A stretch of DNA of 64,000 bases from Calcarisporiella thermophila CBS 279.70 (Eukaryota; Calcarisporiellomycota), in assembly GCF_041956535.1 (NCBI RefSeq), contig NW_027192227.1, positions 63,968 to 127,967 on the forward strand, given 5' to 3'. Each line of letters begins with the position of its first letter. Within the stretch, counting starts at the first letter, position 1. Shown here in pieces: positions 1 through 9,599 of this stretch. The notes under the pieces were generated by a model. That model was not told the DNA's origin and did no database searches. It was given only the letters and a program-made list of their open reading frames with translations. Position numbers and translations under genes: made by a program.

Positions 1-187
1 CTTTCCAGAATTGGATTTTGTAACCTTCTCTGATTATCTTGCGTATCCATAGAGGGGCGGGGATTCCTCGCCACGCGTTTCTGAATTTTCGCAAACGTCC
101 CCCGACCGGTACGCGTGGCTCTACCTGTCGTGGGCTTGCGTCGGAAGCTAAACATTGGACGGGGAGGGCTGTTTTGCCCCGCCCGTC
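1..187 (-). CDS. DIRS reverse transcriptase/RNase H, N-terminal fragment (cut by window)
   Basis: On the minus strand a second open frame overlaps the ORF1 stop and runs off the left edge. It reads with the DIRS RT leader pattern: GGRLRKF, then NAWRGIP, then IREGYKIQFW. The same stretch occurs, diverged, at about 20660-20790 in the second DIRS copy, just before its RT core. The catalytic domains lie outside the window. The start codon is unknown, so the coordinate marks only where the frame is open and similar to the other copy. Confidence 0.6.
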
Positions 188-891
188 TTTTTCCAGTTTT
201 TTGCTCTGTTCGACGAAGTGACTTGTGGTTGCTGTGCCGGGATTTGTGGTGGCTCCTCCTGGCGCGAGGTTTTTCGCCTCCTCTGTGAGCGATTCCGTTC
301 CTTTTTATGCGCTGCTAAATCTTCGCGCAATTCTCTCTCGTCGATGACGAAACTTCTCCCCAATCTTTCGTGCAGTACAGCAGTAGGAATATCTGCTGCT
401 TTGTATGCCTCATGGTGACGCGTTATTGTGATGTGCGATGCCAGGCTGAAGACTAAATCGCGCGCGTCCGACGCTCTTTGGAGTAGCCGATCGGTTACTT
501 CCTCACCCAGTGCGTTCCTTAGTCGAAGAATATCTCCTAACAGGATATCCAAGGGCCTGGAGATTAACATAACCTCCTTCGAGATTTCCGCCAGGTTCGC
601 GTCGTGTCTTCTGGCGGTGTTGCCCATGAATGGCCAGATCGACGGGTTCATCAGAGGTGCGTCATACTTGAGGTCTGATCGGGGGGGACTGCTGTCCCAT
701 ATTATTTGCCGCTCCTCAGACGTGAGGATGGACTCCGGTGCGAATGGTGTTTTGAGCCCAATCGCGTCCGCTATATCGTCCGCTGGCGTCCACTGATGCC
801 TCTCGCGAATAGGCACTGGAGAGAGTAGTGCCAAGAGAGATCCTTCAGTATTCGCGTGCTGATTTGTTGCTTGCGTGGACGAGGGCTCCAT
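148..891 (-). CDS. DIRS retroelement ORF1 (Gag-like) protein
   Basis: Open frame of 247 codons starting at the ATG at 891. The product is hydrophilic, with an acidic or mixed N-terminal half, a central helical stretch (around residues 90-160, containing ISRPLDILLGDILRLRN) and a basic C-terminus rich in K, R and Q (residues 190-247). No zinc knuckle is visible. The same protein is recognisable in broken form in the DIRS copy at 19900-20637, which supports a real, shared element gene. It is probably the structural (Gag-like) protein, inferred from its position ahead of RT. Its 3' end overlaps the start of the RT frame, a usual arrangement in DIRS elements. No frameshift is seen here, unlike the second copy. 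Confidence 0.75.
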   Translation of the reverse strand: MEPSSTQATNQHANTEGSLLALLSPVPIRERHQWTPADDIADAIGLKTPFAPESILTSEERQIIWDSSPPRSDLKYDAPLMNPSIWPFMGNTARRHDANLAEISKEVMLISRPLDILLGDILRLRNALGEEVTDRLLQRASDARDLVFSLASHITITRHHEAYKAADIPTAVLHERLGRSFVIDERELREDLAAHKKERNRSQRRRKTSRQEEPPQIPAQQPQVTSSNRAKNWKKTGGAKQPSPSNV

Positions 892-1149
892 TTCTCAAAC
901 GGAAGTATGCCAGCTCAAAAAACGGCCAAGGAGTTGCACTTGGGAAACGACGGCTTTTTATACTCTTGATTTATTCTCAGATTTTTTCTTTATTTTTCTC
1001 TAAATTTCTTTAATTTTCTATGCAAAATTCTCTGGAAGTAGCTCATTTGTCCAATAAAACGGCCTCATCATCGTGAAGCATGGACTGCTGACGTAGTCCG
1101 CATTCTATTAGATATTAAGAACAATGAATTGCTATTACTCTTTTACTGA

Positions 1150-1310
1150 AAATTTCTTGATGAAAGATTGTGAGATACCGGAAGCAAGATAAAATTATTT
1201 TTCCTTCATCTTTTGATATCATTTTAAAATACGACTAAAGAATCTACCATGTTGGTTGATTATCCTGGAATTTACTGCGAGCTAGTGAAACAACAGAATT
1301 TCAAATATCA
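1150..1310 (+). pseudogene. ABC transporter 3'-end relic (last two exons)
   Basis: Two short blocks match exons 10 and 11 of the ABC transporters in this window. About 1157-1188 matches exon 10, which encodes MKDGEIKEAG in intact copies. About 1240-1307 matches exon 11 (reads YPGIYCELVKQQN), including a TATCCTGGAATTTAC core. Everything upstream has been replaced by the DIRS insertion. Codon changes and loss of the splice junction show it is dead. It marks MHR1 as having once followed an ABC gene, like MHR2, 3, 6, 9 and 10. Confidence 0.75.
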
Positions 1311-1852
1311 GAGATCTAATATACTGTGGTGAATAACTCACGATTCATTATGATAAGATAGTTTAAATAACAAAAAATAAGCAACCTTCAATAAATTATA
1401 TAGGAAATCTGTCAAAGCTCTTTTTGGCAGACAATATATATAAAATTGACAATGGGCAATAAAACAAACGAGTTATGTAATCAAAGTAAAAGTTAGTAAA
1501 TCAAATACAAATACCATGTCCATCGAACCTGTTAGAAAATACCAAGCTTTCAATGTTCTCGCTAAGAGAGAAATATTGCTTGAGTAGTTCGTTTTGATAC
1601 TTTTTCGTATATTGTAAACACCCCCTAGTATGCTTGTCAATCTTAACCAATTAAAATTTAAAATATATTCTTTCAAATATCATGCTCACATTGCAACTTA
1701 GCAAATATTAAATCCAATAAAGATGATTCTGTTCCCGTAACATTATGGTAATTACTGTAACTCTTGATTTCTATTTTAAATGATCCACAGCTATATTTGG
1801 AAGCGATTTTAAATATCATTGATCCTTCATTTCAACGGCAAACTTTTAAACC
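1311..1852 (+). other. spacer between ABC relic and MHR1
   Basis: No gene. The first part (about 1370-1500) matches the 3' flank of the other ABC copies, with a shared GGAAATCTGT...AAAGCTC...GGCAGAC pattern also near 6070-6110 and 17085-17125. The part before the MHR1 start serves as its promoter region. Unlike the spacers of MHR2, 3, 6, 9 and 10, I do not find the CATGTGATA element here. Confidence 0.6.
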
Positions 1853-3658
1853 ATGTATACCCGCCAAATGCAAGCTGCATCAATGAATACCGTATGCTCT
1901 ACTTCTGCAAACAATACTGTAGATGAAACTGAAAACTGTCTGGAGGAGCATGCTAACCTTAGTGATATACACTTGCCTTCGGATGCTTTGTACTTCCAGC
2001 TAAAACTGAATTCATTTACTGATCTACATAATCTTCTCAGCGCTCAGTATCTTATTGATGGCATCTTACTACCAGAAAACATCGCTCACCCTCAGATGTA
2101 CACAGATACTACCAATAGAGAGCATACAGGTTATTGCTCTTACTTCAAGATCCTATCTTTCCCAAAACCAATTGATGACAAAATCATCAAGTGGTCGACA
2201 AGATCTAATATTACTAGAGAGAAGCTGCTCATCGATCGACTTTTTCATGTCTATCTCAGTGCTTGCTGTGTAGGCTCTTTACACCCAGACCGTGAAGCAT
2301 TTCTTGAAAGTTATTTTTGCTGCGAACTCGAGCCTGCACTTGTCCACACTTCCATCGCAAATGCAGCTATTCATTTAATAATTAATCATCCAGAGACACC
2401 AATTAGCAGTAAGCTCCACGTAGCTGTAGGAAGTCTGATTGCGCAGGCAAAACAGTCATTGGCAGACGTATTTGATGCTCCATCTCCACAGATTGTTCTT
2501 GCTTTTATAAATATGAATTATTGTCTGACATACCTATCACTTTATAAGGACGCATACAAATTCTACTCACAGGCCGCACAGATGGCACTCTCTCTCCATA
2601 TGGACAAAAACGGTGCCACAGAGAAGTATTCTGCGCAGTTGGAGTTTCAAAGAAGAATCTGGTAAAAATAGCTATTTTCATTCAATTTATATTTTATTTA
2701 AATTGATTTCAAGTAAATCGAATATTTCTCAGGGCTATCATTTGCACACGTGAACTGGAATATGTATTTGAGTTTGGCATGCCGTCGCTAATAAGCATGG
2801 ATGTTATTAAATCATCTCCCAAGCCGACGGTGACAATGAAAGATAGCGAGCGATTCAAGTTTACAACGGTAATAAAATATATTAATTAATGGTAGTTCAA
2901 CTTATCTATTTAGCTAATTAAATATATCAGATATACCTTCTACTGCAGATTACCACATTTTCTAAACTCTTGGAACTACAGAACATTGATTGGGCACTTC
3001 CCGATGTGATTATCACGCAAAAATTGGCTGGACTTGCTGCATATTTGCAAAATGAGCGAACCGAATTAATTCAATATTGCAGTGAAGGTGACCTAAGAAA
3101 GATCCACTCTTATACAGTAGATTTCGATTTCTGGTTTCGATGGTGTGCTCTTTGGCGACAATTTATCAAGTCAGATGCACCCGCCGGGAGATTGGAGACG
3201 AATTTGATGCAACAATTGCGTGACAAGGCATTCCGCGAGTATGTCAAGGTAATTCATAATAGTATTCTTAGAACTCTAGAAATTCTGCATACTCGTTGAA
3301 TGGCTCTATAACCTTTCTCCACCTCATTATGCAGGGGTTATTCCATTGCATAATGTTCTTTAGGGTGGCGATTAATTCCCAAATTAGATGCAAATCGGAA
3401 ATTCTTTTAGTAGCACATATTATTTGTGAAGATGTTAATTTCATTGCTCAAATGCATCCCAGTGTTCGGATAGGACGCAAATTATTCCAGGAGCTTATTA
3501 AAATACTAAATATCCTGCAATCGCCTGAAATTAGAGGTATTTTACCGCAACTACTCACACATCAATTCATGGATGTATTAGAATTGATGAAGCCAACAGT
3601 GTTTTCAAAGGGGGTTTTAGAACGTACATTCGTAAAACCGTATCGGACTAAAAATTAG
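1853..3658 (+). CDS. MHR1: fungal transcription-factor MHR-like protein without a zinc cluster
   Basis: Four exons: 1853-2661, 2733-2868, 2931-3248, 3335-3658, giving 528 aa. The joins restore a continuous frame and follow GT..AG. Across exon 1 to 2, RRIW continues into a block containing EFGMPSLIS, which resembles the RRR-W-W and GRP segments of the Fungal_trans middle homology region. An earlier MHR-like block, LFHVYLSACCVGSLHPD, is near residues 129-145, and KDAYKFYSQAAQMALSL is near 233-249. No CX2CX6C zinc cluster is present, so direct DNA binding is not supported. The C-terminus is eight residues longer than in paralogs because the usual stop has shifted. A regulatory or sensor role is inference from fold and context. 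Confidence 0.8.
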
Positions 3659-3984
3659 AGATTGAGAAATGCATATTAGAGTGGTTAGGTTATGTAAATT
3701 ATTACATTGTATTACTTTAAAACGGTGAAAAATGGTTTGGTTTACATTTTAGATTACTGAGAAAATGTATCCTATGAGCTGGGAACTTTTTTACAATACA
3801 ATTAATGAAAAGAGCTCAGAGCTTGTATATGATTTGGCGTCCATTTGATTTTATTCGATAACCTTTTCATATATGCGAACACTGAGTAGATGCTGTACTT
3901 ACGCAAGAAAAAGAGGATGCGTAAAGCGGCGAACTGATCGAGAGAGTTCCATTACCTATGTTAGTTCAAACTTGCAGTAATCCT
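3659..3984 (+). other. 3' flank of MHR1
   Basis: No gene seen. The first 130 nt match the 3' flanks of other MHR genes (a TTGGAGTGGTTGGATTATA-like block followed by an AAACGGCGAAAAAT block). Sequence after about 3800 is AT-rich and not shared with the copies I compared. Confidence 0.5.
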
Positions 3985-4365
3985 GAAACCTTATTATTGA
4001 AAGAAGCCACCAGTTCAATGGCGTAAGAGGCACTAGATAGCACAATGATGGGGCGTTCGACTCTTGTCATTGCTCATCGATTATCTACCGTGCAAGTTTC
4101 GGATCTTATCAGTGGGCGTTTTCATACTTTCAATGTTGAGTAAATGTCACTAATCCTTATAATATTAGTTGTAAGGAAAGTTGGTGAAATATGGGAAGCA
4201 GAGTAGGATAACTTTATAAAATTACCAAGAGATAGTTAAGCAAATTTACTCTCTTGATTTCAAAATTAAGCTATAATTATTTAGAGAGCATGCCAAAATT
4301 GTTGCATATCCTGGAATAATATATCAGGAACTAACGAAACAACAGAATCACAAATATTAAAAATC
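3985..4365 (+). pseudogene. ABC transporter 3' relic (end of NBD2, exons 9-11)
   Basis: From about 3985 the sequence matches the Walker B to H-loop part of NBD2. It retains a GAAGCCACCAGT Walker B remnant ([11 protein letters not shown] in intact copies), then GRSTLVIAHRLST up to the exon 9 donor at about 4118. Exon 10 (about 4169-4202) and exon 11 (about 4285-4352, reading YPGIIYQELTKQQN) follow. An internal deletion after the Walker B core and base changes disrupt the frame. The 5' nine tenths of the gene is gone. It sits between MHR1 and MHR2, exactly where an ABC gene would be expected in the repeat unit. Confidence 0.8.
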
Positions 4366-4377
4366 CATTAGCCTGTA

Positions 4378-5993
4378 CAAGTAGGGAAAAATGTGACAGC
4401 GTGTTTTAACAATTTTCCTTTGAATGCTCATATCTCCTGAATGGATGGAATATTATAACAGCGGCTTTATTATTAAACACTGTTGGATCTACACTATGTG
4501 CTGTTCCAACCGCTACCCCGGTTATAAATGCATTTCTGGTAAAACTAGGATATCATTGAATAGCACCCCGAATTTATGGGAAATTGATATCTTTATAAAT
4601 GCCGATGTGTGCCAAAGATACCCAAATACTTTTATATTTTCTCCACCATCCAATCTAAATATTTTTTATTTGCAACGGTGATGCTATTATTTTTTAGCAA
4701 TATCTTACACCTATGAAGCCAACTCGTAAAAAGATTCGAGAACGTGTGCTTGAACTTTCAAGAAAGGGAGAGTCCACACGTAAGGTTGCAGCACGAATAG
4801 GAATAAGCCATGAAACTGCCAGAAAGATCATCAAGGAATGGAGCACCCCGAAATATCCTCCTATGAAGCCAAAATATGGTCGTCCACGTAGTCTAAGTGA
4901 ATCAGGTGAGAAATATATCGCTAAGAAGGCGGCAACCGGAGAGTGTTCTAATCTTGCCGACTTGCAGCAAGTTATCAAAGAAGAGCTCAATAAGAGCGTA
5001 ACAAACAAAACTGTAAAAATGATGCTCAGACGTCACGAAGTAAAGCCTCGATCAAAGCCTAGGAAGCCTTTCCTGCTCCCGCGCCATTTTAAAACTCGAT
5101 TCAAATTCACAGCTCAACTTGTTAGATGGGATTTTCAGACCATTGAAACCATAATATTCTCGGATGAAACCATTGTACCCTTTTTACAGACCACGGGAAA
5201 TGAATACACATACGTAAAGAAAGGGCAGCCTCTGCGTGAGTGCAATATTATTCCAACCACGAAACAGGGAAAAGAGGCAATCATGGTATGGGGCTGCATT
5301 ACTTCGCAAGGAGTTGGACTTCTACTTCGCGTGGAAGGCGGAATAAATGCTAGGATGTATCAGATCATTTTAGATGAGGGTTTTCTTGGAACACTCGAGC
5401 GGTACGGGATAGACAAGGACAAGTTCGTGTTCCAACATGATAACGCCCCCCCTCATATCGCCAAGTCAACTCAAGCGTGACTGCGAGATCGCAATATAAA
5501 GGTCTTAGAATGGCCTGCTCAATCACCAGATTTGAATCCCATAGAAAACGCGTGGGGCCTCTTGAAGAGGAGGCTTCAAGATTATCCTACTCGGCCAAAG
5601 GATAGGGAAGAGCTCTGGGAACGAATCAAATACACGTGGGAGAATATAGAAAAGACTTATATTGATAACCTATACGAGAGTATGTTGAGGAGATTCCGAG
5701 CTGTTTTTAAAGCTAGAGGAGGATATACGAAGTATTACAATATTTTTGTGAAATAACGATAATAAATATGTCTTCAATTTTATCATGAAGGCCATTTTTC
5801 CCGAGCATCTATATTAATACCCATGGTATTTTAGAAAATGCATTTATAACCGGGGTAGCGGTTGGAACAGCACATAGTGTAGATCCAACAGTGTTTAATA
5901 ATAAAGCCGCTGTTATAATCTTCCATCCATTCAGGAGATATGAGCATTCAAAGGAAAATTGTTAAAACACACCGTCACATTTTTCCCTACTTG
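4378..5993 (+). mobile_element. Tc1/mariner transposon with 158-nt terminal inverted repeats
   Basis: The inverted repeats are 4378-4535 and 5836-5993. They begin CAAGTAGGGAAAAATGTGAC and are nearly identical. TA dinucleotides flank both ends (4376-4377 and 5994-5995), the expected Tc1/mariner target duplication. The single gene inside is a DD34E transposase (4713-5756). The insertion is in the 3' flank of the ABC relic ending near 4365, and the displaced flank resumes at 5996. Near-identity of the repeats with only one disabling codon suggests recent activity. Confidence 0.93.
4713..5756 (+). pseudogene. Tc1-family transposase, one in-frame nonsense codon
   Basis: Reading through one TGA at 5478-5480 gives about 347 residues, the usual Tc1 transposase length. 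Residues 1-60 form a helix-turn-helix (STRKVAARIGISHETARKII). The catalytic triad is visible as D151 in FSDET, D243 in QHDNAPPH and E278 in NPIENAW. The spacing between the second D and the E is 34 residues, the DD34E signature of Tc1. The nonsense codon lies between D243 and E278, so a terminated product would lack the catalytic glutamate and be inactive. A single G-to-A change from a tryptophan codon would explain it, which is inference. Cut-and-paste transposition in the nucleus is the family role. Confidence 0.9.
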
Positions 5994-5995
5994 TA

Positions 5996-6862
5996 GTCAC
6001 CAACCCATACTTCACGATGATATAGTGGCTTAATTACACAAAATGAATGGGCAACTTCCAATATATTATATATGGAATCTGTTAAAGCTCTCTTAGGCAG
6101 ACATTTTATATATAATAAATTGACAATGAACAATAAACCAAGTATAAGAATTATATAGTCAAAAAGAAATTATTAGTATAAGTTGATAATAAATATCATG
6201 CCGGATTTTATATGCTCTCGATTGGAGCAATATGTCTCGAGTAGCTTGTCTCCCTACACCTGTTACCATTAGGTATATTATTATTTACTTGCTGCCAATC
6301 TTATCGTAACTAATCACTCCGTTGGCAAGAAGACAATACAATCATTTAAAAAACTTTTGTTTGATTTTTAATAATAACACAAAAACAACAAAATAAACAG
6401 AGCTTTTTCACCCTAGTAAAACCAGCAGTTCGGAGTGGAATGATATTTGTTGGGTTACATAGGAATAGAATTCAAAACCACTCAAGATGTATGCTTCCAA
6501 AAATCAAACTCATTATGCAACCTATCAAAATATACGGCAGAAAACTGTTTGAAATCTTATACCATGTGATAAGTATAGGATAGTCTTTACGTGACACAAA
6601 GGGGATATTTTTTCTATGATCTATAGTTGCATTTGTTGCTTCTCACCAATAACTTCTACCGCAACCTCAACACAACAACCAGATTGAGCTTGTGTGTAGT
6701 AGTCAATCTTTTATGCAGATATGATATCAGATCCTGATAGTTTTGTTATGGTGAATGTCGGGGTTTTAAATTTAGCGCTCGGCTCTTGGTTTCTACTTCA
6801 ACGAGCCACAACTTCATTCGGAAGCAAATCCAGGTATCCTCGCTTCCTTTATTCCAAGTGCA
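5996..6862 (+). other. ABC-to-MHR2 spacer
   Basis: No gene. It is homologous to the spacers at 1311-1852, 17008-17666, 41374-42026, 51790-52936 and 62954-63915. It holds the displaced ABC 3' flank (from 5996), a CATGTGATA element at 6563-6571, and the conserved pre-start block of MHR genes, with a GGAAGC..ATATCC pattern about 40 nt before the ATG. Confidence 0.6.
6563..6571 (+). promoter_or_regulatory. CATGTGATA element upstream of MHR2
   Basis: A 9-nt element about 300 nt before the MHR2 start. The same string occurs at comparable distance before MHR3, 6, 9 and 10. CATGTG fits the E-box consensus CANNTG. A regulatory role is inference from conservation of sequence and position. Confidence 0.4.
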
Positions 6863-8882
6863 ATGTTTTCTACAATGCATATCCGCCAATTGCTAGATGC
6901 TCCAGTCAATCACGTATACTCTACTTCTTTGAATGACACTGCAGATGAAACAGAGGCCAATTTGAAGAAATGTGCTAATCTTTGTGATATACACTTGNNN
7001 NNNNNNNNNNNNNNNNNNNNNNNNNNNNNNNNNNNNNNNNNNNNNNNNNNNNNNNNNNNNNNNNNNNNNNNNNNNNNNNNNNNNNNNNNNNNNNNNNNNN
7101 NNNNNNNNNNNNNNNNNNNNNNNNNNNNNNNNNNNNNNNNNNNNNNNNNNNNNNNNNNNNNNNNNNNNNNNNNNNNNNNNNNNNNNNNNNNNNNNNNNNN
7201 NNNNNNNNNNNNNNNNNNNNNNNNNNNNNNNNNNNNNNNNNNNNNNNNNNNNNNNNNNNNNNNNNNNNNNNNNNNNNNNNNNNNNNNNNNNNNNNNNNNN
7301 NNNNNNNNNNNNNNNNNNNNNNNNNNNNNNNNNNNNNNNNNNNNNNNNNNNNNNNNNNNNNNNNNNNNNNNNNNNNNNNNNNNNNNNNNNNNNNNNNNNN
7401 NNNNNNNNNNNNNNNNNNNNNNNNNNNNNNNNNNNNNNNNNNNNNNNNNNNNNNNNNNNNNNNNNNNNNNNNNNNNNNNNNNNNNNNNNNNNNNNNNNNN
7501 NNNNNNNAATGTATATTTGAGTGCTTGCTGTTTAGACTCTTTGCACCCAGACCGCGAAGCTTTTCTTGAGAGTTACTATTGCAGCCAACTCGAGCCTGCA
7601 CTCATTCACACTGCCATCGCATGTGCAGCTATCCACTTATTGATATCACATCCAGAGTCACCTATTATGAGCAAGCTTCATATGACTGTAGGGAGTCTGA
7701 TTGCACAGGCAAGACAGTCATTGGCAGACGTATTTGATATTCCATCACCACAGATTGTTCTTGCCTTTTTAAATATGGATACATGTCTGCAATACGTATC
7801 TCATTATAAGGACGCGTACACATTTTACCCTCAGGCCGTACAGATGGCATTTTCTCTCCGGATGTACAAGGACGATGCTACAGAGAAGGATCCTGTACAG
7901 ATAGAATTTCGAAGAAGAATCTGGTAAAAACATGCAATTAATTCCTATCCCTGTTACGCATATTCATTGATATTATGTAACTTGAATGTTCCTAAGGGCT
8001 GATATTTGCGTCCGCGAATTGAACTATGTTTTTGAACGCAACAAACCACTTCTAATAAGCATGAATATTATCAAATCGTCTCCTAAGCCGACGGTGACGG
8101 CGAGGGACAGTGAGTCGTATAAAATTGCAACAGTAATTAGATAAAACTACATTAAATAATTCATTTTATCAAGCTAACTAACTAGGTATTTCAGATATAT
8201 TTCTTACTGAAGATTACCACATTTTCTAGACTTTTAAAGCTACAAGACATTGATTGGACACTTCCCGATGTAATCATCGTGCAAAAGCTGGCTGGCCTTA
8301 CAGCATATTTGCAACATGAATATACCGAGGAAATCCAATACTGCAGCAAAGGCAACTTGCTAAACCTTTTTCCACTTGTGTTAAATTTCAATTTTTGGTC
8401 ATATTGGTGTTCCCTTTGGCGACAATTTATCAAGTCAGACGCACCTGCTGGAAGATTGGAGACAAATATGATGCGGCAGTTGCGAGAAAAGGCATTTGAC
8501 GAGTATGTCAAGGTAATGGTCTTTTTAAATTTCCGTCCATTTGTTGATTGGCATTATGCCATATCTGTACTTTATTAAACAGGGTTTAATCCATTGCATA
8601 AGTTTCTTTAAGTGGGTCATGAACTCTCAGGTCAGATGCAAATACAAAGTTCTCTTAGGAGCAAGTATTGTTTGCGATAATGTTAAATTTATTGCCCGTA
8701 TGCATCCCAAAGTTCGGATTCGACTCAAAATATTCCAGGAGCTTATTAAAATATTAAATATTCTGCAATCTCCGGAAATTAAAGGAATTTTAGCACAATT
8801 GCTCACTCGTCAATTCATGGATATATTAGACGAGATAAAACCAGCGATTTTTTCAAGGGAGGTGCTGGAACATATTGCCTAA
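6863..8882 (+). CDS. MHR2: MHR-like protein, interrupted by an assembly gap
   Basis: Exons: 6863 (or 6875)-7923 containing the gap 6998-7507, then 7997-8132, 8195-8512 and 8583-8882. Exons 2, 3 and 4 are exactly 136, 318 and 300 nt, the family standard, and all are open. By alignment the equivalent of the family's usual start is the ATG at 6875 (MHIRQLLDAP); a second in-frame ATG lies 12 nt upstream. The MHR-like motifs HPDREAFLESYYCS and FRRRIW are intact after the gap. The relic ABC gene and Tc1 element precede it. Whether exon 1 is really open across the Ns cannot be judged. Confidence 0.7.
6998..7507. other. assembly gap (510 N) inside MHR2 exon 1
   Basis: Run of N. In fully read paralogs exon 1 is 806-812 nt from the equivalent start. 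Here the known parts sum to 539 nt, so about 270 nt should be missing, yet the gap is 510. Either the gap length is an estimate or this copy carries about 240 nt of extra sequence. Confidence 0.95.
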
Positions 8883-9599
8883 ATGCAAAGCAGAAATATT
8901 TCAGAAATTGGAAAAAGGCAAATTGGAGCGGTTAGATTATACTGTATTTTATTGTATTATTTAAATTTGAATTGGTAATTATGGTTGTGCACTTTATGGA
9001 ATTGTTTACCGGAGCAATGTATTCTACGAACAGAGAATCGATGTTTTCTGATAATTTTGGTGAAAATGGTCCCGAAGATTGTATACTATATACCCTCTTT
9101 AAAAAGATGTCTCAGTAGTAATTTTTACATTAACTCGAAATTTTTTAAAAAACAATTCCAGTATAATCAATCAACATTTGATATATAGCTGCAATAGAGT
9201 AAGCCATTCAATCCATATCTTTCTGAGCGTGAAGGTTGGCTTGTTGGCATTCCGTAACAGTTTCGATCATAATGATATTTATTTTCCCCTATGTCTTAAT
9301 GAATCTGATCATCTGTATTGACTATTTAGTTCTTATGTTATTTAATATATTTTCATTCAATATAAAATAAACAATACAGGCATATTCCTGATCCTTAAAT
9401 ACCGCCTGTTTGTCATTTTTCAACGAACTTTTCATGATGCCTCATTGATTGTGACCCTGGAATTTTCAATGGAATTATCAACACTTAAAAAATACAGACA
9501 ACCTGATTCCTACCCTGGTTTTGGAAACATTGCAGCTCCCGTGTGGTGTTGCTATTAAACCACTACCTCCACCTTTCGGCGTTGTTGCTTCTCTGCAAT
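8883..9599 (+). other. MHR2 3' flank, no gene seen
   Basis: The first 100 nt match MHR 3' flanks. The remainder is AT-rich, with only short open frames lacking any recognisable motif. The next recognisable material is the gypsy relic starting near 9600. Confidence 0.5.

Larger units (their letters stand above)
1..1092 (-). mobile_element. DIRS-type retroelement, 5' part, cut by the window edge
   Basis: A minus-strand element enters from the left edge. Its 5' inverted terminal repeat lies at about 1055-1092 and is the same sequence, on the same + strand, as the 3' repeat of the DIRS copy ending at 22935. Because the two elements face opposite ways, this shows the termini are inverted, as in DIRS retroelements. 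Inside are an AT-rich leader (about 892-1054), the ORF1 gene (148-891) and the start of the RT/RNase H reading frame (1-187). The insertion lies about 65 nt upstream of an ABC-transporter 3' relic. The rest of the element is outside the window. Confidence 0.85.

Noticed and set aside
155-796. Plus-strand open frames opposite the DIRS ORF1
   Set aside because: They are antisense to ORF1, have no recognisable domain, and the ORF1 frame is supported by a second copy.
1473-1676. Small minus-strand frame in the MHR1 spacer
   Set aside because: AT-rich spacer; not conserved in homologous spacers.
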